Positions 11,723-23,308 are shown, numbered from the stretch's first letter. The stretch is 64,000 bases of DNA from Akebia trifoliata (GCA_017979445.1 CM030715.1:9912187-9976186), one strand, 5' to 3'. Notes: generated by a model not told the origin, from the letters alone. A program made the numbers and translations.

Positions 11723-12480
11723 ATAATAATTTGATTAATAACTCTTTATGGAAATAAGTGAATACTTAGCCTCTATATTTTAAATTTTGACTAAAGTTGA
11801 ATGTCAATTGACTGAATGATTTACGAACAAATTATGCTGAGCCCATCAAATAAATATATAATATAGTTATTAAATAATTAAAATTGATGATTTTTAATAC
11901 TTTCAAAATAATAATTATATTTATTTTCCTTGAGTTTTTCAACTTGACTTAGACCATTTTGAGTTGATTGGGCTAGTTGGTTCAAATAAGATTCAACAAC
12001 CCTAGTCAAGTCCAAATTCTATAAAATTTAGTCGACCTGGTGAGTTTTAAAAACATAGCTTATCCCATTTAGACAAGTGAAACGAGCTACAAATATAAGC
12101 ATAAAATAACAAAGGGAACTTTTGAACAACTCATTTAAATGATAAAAAAAATGTGAGAGAACGTACAAATATAATACCCTCAACGTGGGAGAAAAAAATC
12201 ATGTAAAAGCATATGGGTGTTCATTCCTATCACTTGAGGACAGAGGCATGTGCACTAAAACCACACAAATAGGGGCCCTCCTATTCTCATGGGATCTTTT
12301 CTGAGATGCCTTAACCTCAAATACTTTTGTTCCTTCTCATGTCCCCTTCTATCAAAACTAATCCTAACACCACTAAAAGACACCACTCCCTCCAACAGCC
12401 ACCCTCTCCTACCAACAACCCTTTTCACCATCTCACCACTCTCATCTAGCGCTCCTTAATTTGTTTTCTTAATTACTGAT
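11723..12480. other. Upstream region of the GA3ox gene
   Basis: No reading frame is supported. It is AT-rich in its first half and becomes C-rich near 12300-12470 (CACCACTCCC, CCACCCTCTCC), as often seen before a plant promoter. Distal regulatory elements of the gene may lie here but none can be named from sequence. Confidence 0.5.
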
Positions 12481-12489
12481 TGTCACCTG

Positions 12490-12490
<1 letters not shown>

Positions 12491-12522
<32 letters not shown>

Positions 12523-12525
12523 ATA

Positions 12526-12580
<55 letters not shown>
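12491..12580 (+). repeat. Compound microsatellite (CT)n-(TA)n-(GT)n
   Basis: A CT run (12491-12528), a TA run interrupted once by TG (12532-12567) and a short GT run (12568-12580) follow one another. The array ends directly before the TATA box of the GA3ox gene. Confidence 0.97.
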
Positions 12581-12581
12581 C

Positions 12582-12589
12582 TATAAATA
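12582..12589 (+). promoter_or_regulatory. TATA box of the GA3ox gene
   Basis: TATAAATA lies 119 bases before the start codon. Transcription starting about 30 bases downstream would give a 5' leader of about 95 bases, rich in pyrimidines (CTTTCTTTCTTTC before the ATG). The neighbouring TA repeat offers other weak TATA-like sites, so the exact start is uncertain. Confidence 0.65.
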
Positions 12590-12707
12590 TGTTCATTCGT
12601 TTGTGCTCTCCTTCATCAATATCTTAAGCTTTTAACTTAATTCCTCTAATCAAGCATCCCTTTCTTCTTGCTTTTCTTTCTTTCTTTCTGCTTCATAGCA
12701 ACTTACC

Positions 12708-14038
12708 ATGACTTCACTCGCAGATGCCTATAGAGCCCACCCTGTCCATCTCCAGCATATTACCCCTATGGACCTCAGCTTAGTTCAAGAGGTGCCTGAT
12801 TCGCATGCATGGCCTCCAATCGATGACCGCTCATCGATGAACTCATTTGATGTGGAACAGGTACCTGTAATTGATCTTTCGGATACTAACGTCATTAAGC
12901 TTGTGGGTTATGCATGTCAAACATGGGGCATATTCCAAATTACAAACCATGGGATCCCCATGCATCTTCTTGAGGACGTTGAGTCTGAATGTAAGCGTCT
13001 CTTTTCTCTCCCTACTCAACAGAAACTCAAGGCCCTACGTGCACCAAACGGGGCTTCTGGCTATGGTCTTCCTCGTATCTCACCTTTCTTCTCCAAGATC
13101 ATGTGGCACGAAGGCTTTACCATCATCGGCTCACCTGTTGACCATGCCCGCCAACTTTGGCCCTATGATTATACACAATTTTGGTAATCACGCCATGTAG
13201 GTGTATAATAATAAGATGTATATGGACATATAGACCATACCATAATAAGTATAGGGATGAAGATTATCTTTGATATTTAGCTAAGATAAGGATTAATCTT
13301 CAACACCCATACACACCTTATTATAATAATACATCCAATCTAATACTTCATCATTACTAGACAAGCGAGAACGATATTATTTCTCTTTTTGTATTAATTC
13401 TATGTGCTCCATGCAGTGACGTAATGGAAGAATACAAGAAGGAGATGAAGAAACTCGCAGAACACTTAATGCATTTGATGTTTGATTCATTAGGCATTAA
13501 CAAGGAAGATATGCAATGGATAGGCCCAACCGATGAATTCAATAATGCACACACTGCTCTTCAGTTGAATTCGTACCCAATCTGCCCGGAACCTAACCGA
13601 GCGATGGGCTTAGCAGCGCACACCGACACCTCTCTCGTCACTATTCTATATCAAAGTAGCATGAGCGGTCTCCAAGTCCTTCGAGATGGGGATCGGTGGG
13701 TGACAGTGCCGTCATTGCCGGGTGCACTGATTGTCAATGTCGGTGACCTCCTCCATATCCTCTCCAATGCTCGATTCCCATCAGTGTTGCACCGTGCTAT
13801 CGTGAATCAGGCCTACCACCGACTCTCAGTTGCATACTTCTATGGCCCTCCGATTAAAGCTCGAATCTCGCCTTCCTCCAAGCTCGTCGACCCTAACCAT
13901 GCTCCTCACTATCGTTCAGTGACTTGGAGAGAGTACATTGGTATCAAAGCACAACATCTTGACAAGGCACTCTCTTTTATTCAACTGAATACAGATTTAA
14001 ATGGATCCTTGGACATGAATGATCAATGTTGTAAATAG
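12708..14038 (+). CDS. GA3ox: Gibberellin 3-beta-dioxygenase (GA3ox-type 2-oxoglutarate/Fe(II) oxygenase)
   Basis: The enzyme family makes bioactive gibberellins by 3-beta-hydroxylating GA9 to GA4 and GA20 to GA1, using 2-oxoglutarate, Fe(II) and oxygen; it is soluble. Exon 1 is 12708-13183 and exon 2 is 13417-14038. Canonical GT/AG sites split a Cys codon (residue 159), giving ...QFCDVMEEY, so the protein is 365 residues, normal for the family. The N-terminal dioxygenase domain covers about residues 52-150 (VPVIDL, WGIFQITNHGIP). The C-terminal Fe/2OG domain covers about 205-305. Iron ligands are H227, D229 (AAHTD) and H284 (VLHR); R294 and S296 (RLS) bind 2-oxoglutarate. NSYPICPEP (210-218) and RAMGLAAHTD favour GA3ox over GA20ox or GA2ox. 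The start is supported by length and by a family-like N-terminus (AYRAHPVHL). The single intron is at the position usual for GA3ox. All key residues are present, so it is probably functional. Confidence 0.95.
13184..13416 (+). other. GA3ox intron (233 bp, phase 2)
   Basis: The donor is TG|GTAATC and the acceptor ATGCAG|TGAC, preceded by a T-rich tract. Removal restores the reading frame through QFCDVMEEY. Without splicing, exon 1 would read one Trp codon into the intron and stop at 13185. Confidence 0.95.
13198..13340. repeat. Hairpin insertion (small MITE-like) within the GA3ox intron
   Basis: ATAATAAGATGTATATGG (13207-13224) pairs in reverse complement with CCATACACACCTTATTAT (13307-13324) with two mismatches. 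An inner pair, GGGATGAAGATTA and TAATCTTCAACACCC, extends the stem. The hairpin fills most of the intron. No target duplication was established. Confidence 0.65.
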
Positions 14039-14080
14039 ATCCTTGGGCATGAATGATCACAGTTTTGTAAATTAGATCCT
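14004..14080 (+). repeat. Short tandem duplication spanning the GA3ox stop codon
   Basis: GATCCTTGGACATGAATGATC (from 14004) recurs as GATCCTTGGGCATGAATGATC from 14038, with the first bases of a third copy (GATCCT) at 14075. The first unit supplies the last eleven codons and the stop; the second lies in the 3' untranslated region. Confidence 0.85.
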
Positions 14081-14624
14081 CAAATTATTGTAACAAATGG
14101 AGGGAAGCTAAATTTGTTTTTCCATTCTTAATACTAAAAAATGTAATATAATTTGTTGCCAACTTAGGTGCTGTTTGTTAAACTGAAAAAAATAAATGCT
14201 GAAAAAGTTATTTGTTTAGATGTCAAAATAGTCCTGAATTCATTAAAATTAAGCGTTGAATTTGCAAAATCATGTTTGTTATATATTGCTGAAAATTGGC
14301 AAATTGTCTATTTTACCCTTACAATTATAGTATACATTCATGTTTCCAATGCCTATTTCTTATCAAATACAATAAAATATATTATTTCTTATAAAATTAA
14401 AATGCAATTCATTTTTATATAAAAAAATAATATTAAAATTTTCAATTTCTAAATAATAATTTGTATTTTTAAAATCCAAAAAATTTTAAATTAAAAACAA
14501 GAATATCATACAAGTCACCAAAATTTAAAATCAACACATCCATTAAAATTTTGAGATTGACATTGTCATATAATCCATTAAAATTGAAATACAACATTGT
14601 CATACTCAACAAAATAACATCATT

Positions 14625-15420
14625 TCATATATTTGCACTACTAAGATGATTTGCAATCTGATCTTGTAAGGTAATAATAAATGTTTGTTTAGATTGTCCA
14701 AACAACTCTTCCACACCGAGACGAGTATATCCATCATTAGTTATTTCGAGAAGAATATCTTTATCATCGTATTGATGAAAAAGCTCATCAGTTATCAAAA
14801 TTTTATGAAGAAAATTGTGAACTGCCATGTATGCAATCACTATATTTCTGTGAGTAGGAAAAAAGTATGGTGTCATCCTTTTTAAAATTGGGAATCGCTC
14901 CTTTAAAACTTTGAAATCCCTCTCAATTACATTTCTCAATCTGGCATGTGTATGGTTGAATATTTTCTCCTTGCATCTAGGACGTCTACGATGAAAATCA
15001 AATAACCAATAACGCATATTGCGATATGGTACCATAAAACCTCGTGTGTGCGTATAAGCAACGTCAACCAAATAATATTTATCTACATCAAAATAAATAC
15101 ATCGTTAAATTAGAAATATATTTAGATACAATATTTATTACTAATAAAACTATATGAAATACTAATAATACCAGATGGAGGTATTGGAAGTCTGTTTGCA
15201 GGATTACGAATAATCTTTATTAAGACCTTTGAATCATATGCCACTCTTTCTTATCCAGCTTGCACGTATGTAAATATCATATCAAAGTTATAAATAACCA
15301 TTACATTTTGATAGTATTCAGACATTCCCCTTTCCCCTATAAGAAATTTATCTATCCGATAGAATGCAAGCATGGATCAGTGTTCCATTAAGAACACAAA
15401 AAGCACCCTTGTTAATTAAT
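14625..15420 (-). pseudogene. PIF/Harbinger transposase pseudogene (HARBI1-like DDE domain)
   Basis: The transposase cuts and joins element ends in the nucleus. The open 148-codon part (14625-15071) contains DVAYTHTRGFMVPYR, RRPRCKEKIFNH, LRNVIERDFKVLKERFPIL and AVHNFL, in the order of the superfamily's DDE nuclease domain. The second catalytic Asp (in VDVAY) and the Glu (in NVIER) are present. Upstream, 15080-15420 continues the domain in shifted frames with stops: the DSKVL and NPANRLPIPP segments can be read. The GxxDGT motif of the first catalytic Asp reads LNGT, so that Asp is now Asn. The frameshifts, stops and lost Asp mean no activity is expected. Confidence 0.88.
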
Positions 15421-15434
15421 TAAAAAATACATTA

Positions 15435-16046
15435 TTACTGATAAAAAATATAAATATAAATATAAATTATCATGGGTAGAAAATTATGTATCTTAAATAT
15501 TTTTCTAAGATGTCGATGATTTCGAATTTCTTCCATTGGTTGATCGAAAGATGGTGATATGATCATTTCTTTGGAAAAGTACAATATAGTTACTAGAACC
15601 TTATGAAAATACTTGTGGATTGTCTTCATTATCATCATTTCATTCAAAGATTTCATACAATCTTGTATCGAGGGTCCATTGTCTGTATCTTTCACAAGAA
15701 CATCGATAAGTGTTTGAATATTATTTGAAAATCATCTTGATCATTCTTTTTACAATGTTTTTTTGACGATGAAGTATCCACGTTTCTGAAAGAGTTGATA
15801 CATTGAAAACACTTTATCCTAAAGATTCATCTTCCAAATGTTATGATTCAAACTCATCAAAATTTTGTGGATCCTCTCCAACTTAAGATGATACATCCAC
15901 GGGCAACCCTTTTCTATGTGGACCCCATTTAGTATCTCCTTGGCCATTGTACATTCAAATAATGTACATAACTCACATGCAAACATCAATGGCTTATGAC
16001 GAATTTTTTTCTTCTTCCGGATATTTTTGAGATACATTAGAATCAT
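15435..16046 (-). pseudogene. Decayed sequence between the two Harbinger pseudogenes
   Basis: Short open stretches (15435-15695 and 15819-16046) lie in line with the flanking Harbinger genes. They probably represent the end of the Myb/SANT-like protein and the transposase N-terminus. I could not assign domains residue by residue. Confidence 0.45.
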
Positions 16047-16099
16047 ATTAAAAGTGAGTCCACTTATAATATTCTCAATTTATAAATATATAGTAAAAG

Positions 16100-16515
16100 T
16101 ATAGGTTTAGATATGTCTTCAAGTAGTCATCCCATCGTTTATCAGTTCAATGAATGGTATTTATTTTTGCATTGTATCCATGACCCGTACAAGTTGTAAG
16201 TTGCATCCAAATTCTATATTGATTCTTTTGATAATCCCATTGATTTTTTAGTTGTCTTTACTTAAAAATAGTAAAAAATTTCTTGTTCATTTCAATTATA
16301 ATTCTATTTCATGACTGGAATTTTAGAATCCCCCTCGATCTTCCTTTATGGTTAACTTCTTCAATACATAGATCAATAAAAAAATTTCTAACCCTTTCAT
16401 CAAGCCAACACGCTCGGTTGCTTCCATTAGAATCCATATCTAGATTTAGTAAAAAATAAAAATAAATAACTATATAATTTAAGACAACTATAAAAATAAT
16501 CCATATCGATGCCAA
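16100..16515 (-). pseudogene. Myb/SANT-like DNA-binding protein of the Harbinger element, broken
   Basis: PIF/Harbinger elements carry a second gene whose Myb/SANT-like protein helps bring the transposase to the nucleus and the element ends. The reading contains WLDERVRNFFIDLCIEEVN, matching the first helix region (acidic, with LCIEEV) of the Myb/SANT-like fold, and after a stop, RQLKNQWDYQKNQYRIW and RWDDYL, matching the later part. Stops interrupt it near 16310 and 16150. The pairing with the transposase supports the call. Confidence 0.75.
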
Positions 16516-16552
16516 TTATGTTCAAATATGGAAAATAATGCAAACTACGACG

Positions 16553-17060
16553 GTGTTTGTTTGCGCTGATTTTCAGTGCTTACTGTTGAAAAAATTTACT
16601 TTCAACACTTTTTTAAACTTAATGCGTTTGTTTATTGAAAAAATTCAGTACAAAGTGCTGAAATTTTTAGCGCAAAAAAGACGATGAATGCTTATTGTTA
16701 TTTGCGCACAACATTATTTTTTTTCATGGACAAATATACCCTTTACAAATATATTTAATTACCGCATCTATCATCATCTTCTATTTCATCGCAAACGACA
16801 AAAATCTCGTCTCTCTCTCTCGACTGAAACAAATCCTTACTGACTCTCGCATCTTTATCATATCTCTCATCTATCTCAACTGAGCACCGACTGAAACTGC
16901 ATCTCTCTCGCCAGATCTGTCATCTTCGTCGTCTCTATCGTCTCTCTCTCACCAAATCTCTAACGTCTCTCTCGCCAGATCTCTCTCACCAGATCTTGCT
17001 AGATTTAGCCTGATCTTGTTCTTTCTTGCTTGACCTCGCTCTTTCTCGCCAGATCTTAGC
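16553..17060. other. Terminus-like sequence and CT-rich tract
   Basis: GGTGTTTGTTTGCGCTG (from about 16554) resembles the Harbinger left end at 14167 but in the same orientation, so it is not the matching inverted end. It is followed at 16800-17060 by repeated TCTCTCTCGCCAGATCT motifs, perhaps a former 5' untranslated region. No reading frame is supported. Confidence 0.45.
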
Positions 17061-19007
17061 AGATCATTAGGTTTGTCTTTTTGATTCTAATCTGACAAAA
17101 CTAGAATCAATTTTCTATTAGTTGATAAATATAAAAAACTAATAAACAAGAAAATCTAATAACATATTTATGCAAGTTCTTGAAGTAAATTGAACAGAAA
17201 AAAAGAACTAAATCACATGGTTAAGAAACATAAACTCTCTCCCTCAAAAAATCAATTGTGCAGAATCAAACTTTGAATCTTGAATGTTTATAAAATTTGT
17301 GTTTAACGCATTCAATATCAAAATTCAAACCTCATCATACTATCTAATTAAAATTTCCAATTGCAAACAAGTACAAACTTGTCGTTGATATGAGACAAGA
17401 AAAATCCATGAATTGAAGTTCACAAGACCAACCTTAAGCCCAATAGCAGGGATGAGGTTTAGTTTTTCGGGATTGATTATCAAAATCAAACAAACAATTG
17501 AATCGAATTGTGCTTATCAACAAAAATAAAAATAAAAATGGATAGAACTGTAGTGAAGTTTGTGGATAAATTTAACTCAAGAAATTGCATATTGAGAACA
17601 AAGCATTAGAAATTCATACACCAAACTTGGGATGAAAGGGAAAAAATTAATACCAAGATAAGCTTAGAAACTTACTATTTTGAGATAAAACAAGGAAATG
17701 TCACAAATCATAAACTGAGAGCAATCAATCAAGTGCCAACTACTGATATTGTAGGCATCCAAGAACAGAAATTCAATGTTTGAAGAACTATAAACTATAT
17801 AAAAGATTAACCTTAAATTGACTTCCCATGAACATCAAAATGTCTTAGAAATATCAGTATCATAGTGTACATTGGTGATTTCAGAAAAATAAAATAAAAA
17901 TATATAAGATAAAGTATCAAACAATATGTATCGATATTTAATACTACGACCTCTATAAAGACAATATAAATGAACCCCAAGAATCATTCAAGAATTTAAA
18001 CAATAGAAAAGATTAGGTCATGAGGTTCAAAGACTTGCATTGGTGCAAGAAAGGGAGTCATACACACTGGTGGTCCACTGAATTGTCTGCTTTTGTTTGG
18101 TAGAAACTTATCAAGGCAACTTCAACAATAGTGTCGCGGATCAACAGGTTAGTGATCTGCACTTTGTGTGTTGTTATTGCTTTTTATGGACGAAGTGAGA
18201 GTAATGGCATATGTTTTTGGCTACCTTAATTAATTGATAGTGATCTTTTATCTACAATTGATCATTGTCCACATTTACTTTGTCCATTGCATCCTTCAGA
18301 TCATATTTGCTAGATAGAGAAAAAAAATAAATTTGCTAAAGTTGCAACCATAATTATCATGATGTTATAAACCAATGTGAAATCTTATTATTAAATCGTC
18401 ATAATCAGCCGTGGGGTACATCATTTAGTGGCATCCCCCCACCACCTTTTTTAGAACTTCTCGTGGCATCTCGACTTTTACTTTTGCACCCCCATTAAAA
18501 GGAATATATATATGGTAATTTAGAGATAACCCTCCATGTTTTGATCAATGTCTGAGTACTAAAAAGTTGCTTCAAACCTATGTAACAGAGACATGGAATG
18601 TGTTTAGGTGTTCAACATGGGTATAAAGTGTCAAGTACATTGACCAATATAATTTATTTCCCATGTTGAGGGACATTTTATTTGAATTTCTTATTTTGTC
18701 CTAAGTACGTAATATTAAAATAATGTTTTTAGATAAGTTGGTAGACATTAAAATTGTATAAATATTATGTAATTAGTAAGTTAATTTCCCCTGTTTCCAT
18801 CTCTTGAGGGTGGATATCTGATTTGAAATGCGTCCGACAATGGAATTTTCAATGTGAAATCTCATTTCAATCTGCTTATGTGATGATTCTAGATGTCAAT
18901 GAAATTCATTCTCCTGTCCTTTACTCTGGTCTTACAAATTGCTTATTAGTTATTACTAATTACTCTTGGTGTGCCTATATTTTTCCAACTCTTAGTTACA
19001 TTTTCAT
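17061..19007. other. Intergenic DNA
   Basis: AT-rich sequence with no supported reading frame, RNA gene or named repeat. Confidence 0.6.
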
Positions 19008-19198
19008 ATAGGAAAATGCTAAAGAAACATTAAAATGTACATCGATTCTCACATCGTGGATGTATACACAGAAACCATAGATGTTTTTCATCGAGATATG
19101 AGTAAAAAAGCATCTATGGTTATGTGTGCACCTCCACATCAGCAATGTGAGAATCGATGTACATTTCAATGTTACTCCTGCACGGCACTTTCTTATAT
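19008..19198. mobile_element. Small MITE, about 190 bp, nearly all inverted repeat
   Basis: ATGTACATCGATTCTCACAT (about 19038) recurs in reverse complement near 19145-19165, and pairing continues on both sides (ACCATAGATG with CATCTATGGT inside). The arms are about 65-80 bp with a loop of about 20 bp. The open frames here on both strands are consequences of the hairpin. Confidence 0.85.
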
Positions 19199-19660
19199 TA
19201 TTTGATGTAATTTTCATGCATTCGTTTCAACTAAACATTTTTTTGGGGGCATTTCCAAGTAATATAAAAGGCATGATTTTAGACAAATTGAATAGGGAAA
19301 TAAGATTTGTGGAAATGGCTATAATTTTGCTTTAAATAACTTTGATGATAAATGTAATGATGTGCATTTCTCAATAGAATTTCAATTCACTCAACATAGA
19401 ACATAATATTAATAAATTTATCTTAAGATCTTATTTGATGCTATTCTAATCTTGCCTAACAGTAATTAATATCATAATAATTTTTTATAAGAAAAAAGAC
19501 CAGTGATGTATTGCATTTCATGTTCTTTATTGCAATTGTTTTTTCCATTCCCAACTAATTTGAATGGTCAGTAAAGTCGAGACACGACAATAGTTTCTCA
19601 AGCAATATCTTTTACTTTATGGCGTCTGAATGGCATCATGTCATAAAAAACAATACATTT
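19199..19660. other. Spacer between two inverted-repeat elements
   Basis: No feature was recognised; AT-rich sequence without a supported frame. Confidence 0.55.
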
Positions 19661-19669
19661 TGATTTTAA

Positions 19670-20805
19670 TTTTACGTACTTTAACAAAAAAAAATTCTAT
19701 AAGTTTAACACCATGGAAAAAAAGGGTCACTTTTTTTTGGATAGTTAAAATAGGGCAATTTGGTACATTAATTTATGGTTTTGGTCAAAATGCCCCCACT
19801 TACAATTCTTATGAAATATTCATCAAGATTATTCCTCCCTCCCAACCCTTTGTACGGTCTAATAAGAGAGTGAGCTCTTCATTCTCTCTACTAAAATCCA
19901 CCAAACAACCATTGGAATTCATTAATTAGCCTCTAGCTTTGAGAAACAATCACCAAACATGTAGATTTGTGCACTCTCATTTTCATTCCACAATCTATTG
20001 GAGCTTTCCACCAAAAATTATTACTTTCTTATTTTACATGAAAAATGCTAATAAAATACACAATCAATTAACGAAAATTTTAAAGTTGTTGAGTTTGAAA
20101 ATTTTACTCAATGTTGAGGTTCAACACTAGAATGTATTAAGGTGTCGAGGCTCAACATTACCTATCATCGAATCTCAACTCGACGAATAGCCATAATAGA
20201 ATATTTCGTCGAGGTTCAATGATAGGAAACGTTAAATATCGACATTGTAGTACATTTTAGTGTCAAACTTCGACACAGGATAAATTTTATGAACTAAACC
20301 ATAACAATTTCACGAAATCATTGAGTATTTTGCTACCATTTTCTTTGTAAAATAATTTGAGGAGAATATATAAAGATCCATAAGAATATATAAACGATTA
20401 AGAAACACAGGGAAAAAAAAAAAAAGAGAGTTATAATCGTTGGTGGAAAGCTTTAATAGATCGTGGATCAAGCATGAGAGTGGATAAATCTACACATTTC
20501 ACAATTGTTTCTCAAAGCTAGAGACTTATTTATAATGAATTCCAATTGTTATTTGGTGGATTTTGGTTGAAAGAATTAAGAGCTTTCTCCCTTATTTGAT
20601 CGTATAAAGGGTTGGGACGGAAGAAATTGTAATAATATTTCATTATGATTTAGTAAAAAAATTATAAGTGAGGGTATTTTTTACCAAAAAAATGAGTTAC
20701 TATAGCACATTACCCTATTTTGAGTATCGAAAAAAAAAGTGGTCCTTTTTGGCAATTGCATCAAACTTATAGAATTTATTTTCTAAAAGTCCTAAATTTT
20801 AACTA
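19670..20805. mobile_element. Non-autonomous DNA transposon with long inverted arms (about 350 bp)
   Basis: The left arm (about 19675-20030) and right arm (about 20430-20800) are inverted copies. Examples are TAGCTTTGAGAAACAAT against ATTGTTTCTCAAAGCTA, AGCTTTCCACCA against TGGTGGAAAGCT, and TTCTATAAGTTT against AAACTTATAGAA. Long arms and no coding capacity suggest a Mutator-like derivative, but no target duplication was established, so the superfamily is a guess. Confidence 0.75.
20130..20250. repeat. Inner inverted repeat in the loop of the long-arm element
   Basis: CCTATCATCGAATCTCAACTC and AGGTTCAATGATAGG pair around a CGACGAA...TTCGTCG core (about 20180-20213), making a nested hairpin between the two long arms. 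Confidence 0.6.
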
Positions 20806-22721
20806 ATAGAAGATAATATAATATAGTCCTAGTTCCTTAAGGCGTTATGCCCAAAGAACACATCAACTCAATGTACTTCAACTCCCTATTTCGAATCACT
20901 AAGTTGTTCCATAATGAGGGAGGCCACTCATTTTGGATGAAAGTACAAAAGGTGAAAGATAATACTATGGGTTAGGGGTCTAAGACTTTATAGGTTTTGT
21001 TCCATCATGTATTATCTTTCATGAAGATAATCTTAATTTTAATTAGATTATCATACAATATAAAAGTATACACCTTGTTACAATGCATCCAATTTCTATA
21101 ATTAAACAGGATGGTTGTCCCTCCATTGTCTCAATCTCTGCCACTCCATGAAGGATGTATCTTAAGGATAATTTTAAATTTTCTTTCCTTTTCTCTTTTT
21201 CCATCTTTCCAAAAATACCCTTCATCGCAAAGAGGACGTCCCTTCTCCACTGTGTTTTGAAATTGATGACATGCATTCCTTGATCTCTGGATTCTAAATA
21301 GATTATTGGAAAAAGATTAAAAGATCCTCAACCTCTTGCCAAAAATTCAAAAACCCAATTTTTTCTTCTTAAAATCAGTCATCTTCAAACTCTTTGGATT
21401 AAATTTTTTTATCCTCATCATCAACCTTAAGGTTCTATCCACTTCAAGTCTTTAATCTTCAAAGCTCAAGACAAGATATGATTTTTGAGGAGCTATGAAA
21501 CAATAGAATTTTGAGTAGAAAAATCGAAGACTTTCTACAAAAGATACAAGGTAGGAAATGATGGGTTAAGATATGGTTAAATGGATTAAAGTTATCTTTG
21601 AGGGTTGAAGAGCTAAAAGATGACAGGTTTTAGAAAGAAAAAACAAATACAATTTCTCAGGAAGTTGAAAATGATGGGATTTTGAGTAGAAAAATCTAAG
21701 GTTTTCCACAAAGTTGTTAATTCGAAGTTGAAAATGAAGAATTGAAGATAAAGTCAAGTAGATTTAGACAATAACAAAAATACCCTGGAGTTTGAAGTGC
21801 TTGAAGATGACTTCTTATTTTGGGAAGAAAAATCAAGAGTTTTAGTTAGAGGTTGAAGTTGGGTATTTAATTTTCATTTGTCTATCATGAAAAATGAGGC
21901 CAAGGGAGGCATGATAACACAGGCATCTCTAATGTTCACAGGGCATATGTAAATCATCCAAACAAAAATCTATAACTTTTATTTCTTATCGAAATTATTA
22001 CCAGCAAAAAGCCCAACCAATTAAATTTTTTTTCTTTTTTAATTTTTAAAATAGCAAAAATTTACTCCCCTTATACAAGAAATAACCTACTTAATCAAAT
22101 TAAAGAAAGAAAGAAAGATCCTTGGATTTTGTTGTTATCTTCAAGATCCTTTTCTAACCTATCTCAATATAATAAAATAAATTTTTTGCACCTAATTTTC
22201 TCAAGAACAAAACAAAGATACCATTCTAACTTTGAGATGCATGCCCTCTAAGAAAGGGCCAATGTGAGGTAGCATGTCTTAATCGTACTTTCCCTCTCCT
22301 TTTGTTTAGTCTTATTTTACTACGTTGGAGTGGCTGGAAACTATGAACTGTGGAAGGGGATTTAATTGAATGTTTGAAATATACTCACAAATAAGGTTTG
22401 TGGTCCAAAGTCCTAAAAACAAAAAAATAAAAAATATATATATATAATGGTTTGTTTCTTGAACTTAAGGAAAAAAAAATGGAGGAGCCCCCATTTGAAT
22501 ATTGTACATAGGATAAGTAAATCTACATTTTATTCTGCAATGATTGATATATCGATCTAATTATTTATGAATTGTGGATGCACCATATAACCATTGAATT
22601 TGAGTAATCTTCATCAAGGACTTACAACCTTAAGCCTTTCACCCACGATTTTGATTTATATATGGTAGTTTCCATACATCCAATGAATAGAAGTCATAAA
22701 TCATGTTGATTTTGGGTGTAA
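20806..22721. other. Intergenic DNA
   Basis: No supported gene. Around 21490-21860 a loosely repeated module (ATTTTGAGTAGAAAAATC and related) occurs twice. A short AT dinucleotide run lies at 22434-22447. Confidence 0.5.
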
Positions 22722-23306
22722 TGTTAGAAACCCATGTAACGTGTGGCCTCATCGACCTTGGTCAAGTTTAACTCTACGATTTTTGTTTTCAAGTCGCACA
22801 AGAATTCTATAATACAATTGAAATATCAATATTATTGGAAATCCAATATAATCAGAACTCTATATTCTTTAAAGATTACTAAGAAACTTTGGTGAATAGA
22901 AAACCTACTAAAAGAATGATTCTAAACCCTCAACCTTCATCTCTAAGAGGGGATCAACTATCCATATTGAAATGTTGAACGCATAACGATTTGTGGAGAA
23001 CAACAAAATAAGATAAATGATATCCATCAATCACTAATTCAACCGATACACATAGAGAAAAGGGAGAAGGTGAGTCTAGCAATAAAATGATCGATTTCAT
23101 CGGGGTTTTGAAGGCTATAAGGAACGTGGATTGAAGTACGCACTTCCAACACATTGAATCAAAAATTAAATTACGATGGCACAAGATAGGTAATCATAAC
23201 CCTATTTTAATTTAACACGAAATGTATGTTTGAGATATGTGTTGATTAGTTTCTATTAGGACAATGAAAGTCATGTTAAATATTTGAATGTGTAAATTTT
23301 ACAACA
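22722..23306 (+). repeat. 5' LTR of the copia relic
   Basis: It starts TGTTAGAAACCCATG and ends TTTTACAACA two bases before the primer site. With no second copy in the window, the start was chosen from its typical TGTTAGAA opening. Confidence 0.65.
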
Positions 23307-23308
23307 TG

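Larger units (their letters stand above)
14167..16550 (-). mobile_element. PIF/Harbinger transposon relic
   Basis: A TTA trinucleotide (14164-14166) precedes GGTGCTGTTTGTTAAAC, which looks like the left terminus with the 3-bp duplication typical of the superfamily. Two minus-strand pseudogenes, a Myb/SANT-like protein and a DDE transposase, sit in the usual pair arrangement. The right inverted repeat was not found; a terminus-like sequence near 16553 is in the wrong orientation. The right boundary is therefore approximate. Confidence 0.8.

Noticed and set aside
12871..13200. Overlapping plus-strand 109-codon frame within GA3ox exon 1
   Set aside because: It is an out-of-frame shadow of a gene whose own frame carries all family motifs.
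19630..19929. 99-codon plus-strand frame
   Set aside because: It lies entirely in one arm of the long inverted-repeat transposon, and its mirror in the other arm is not open.
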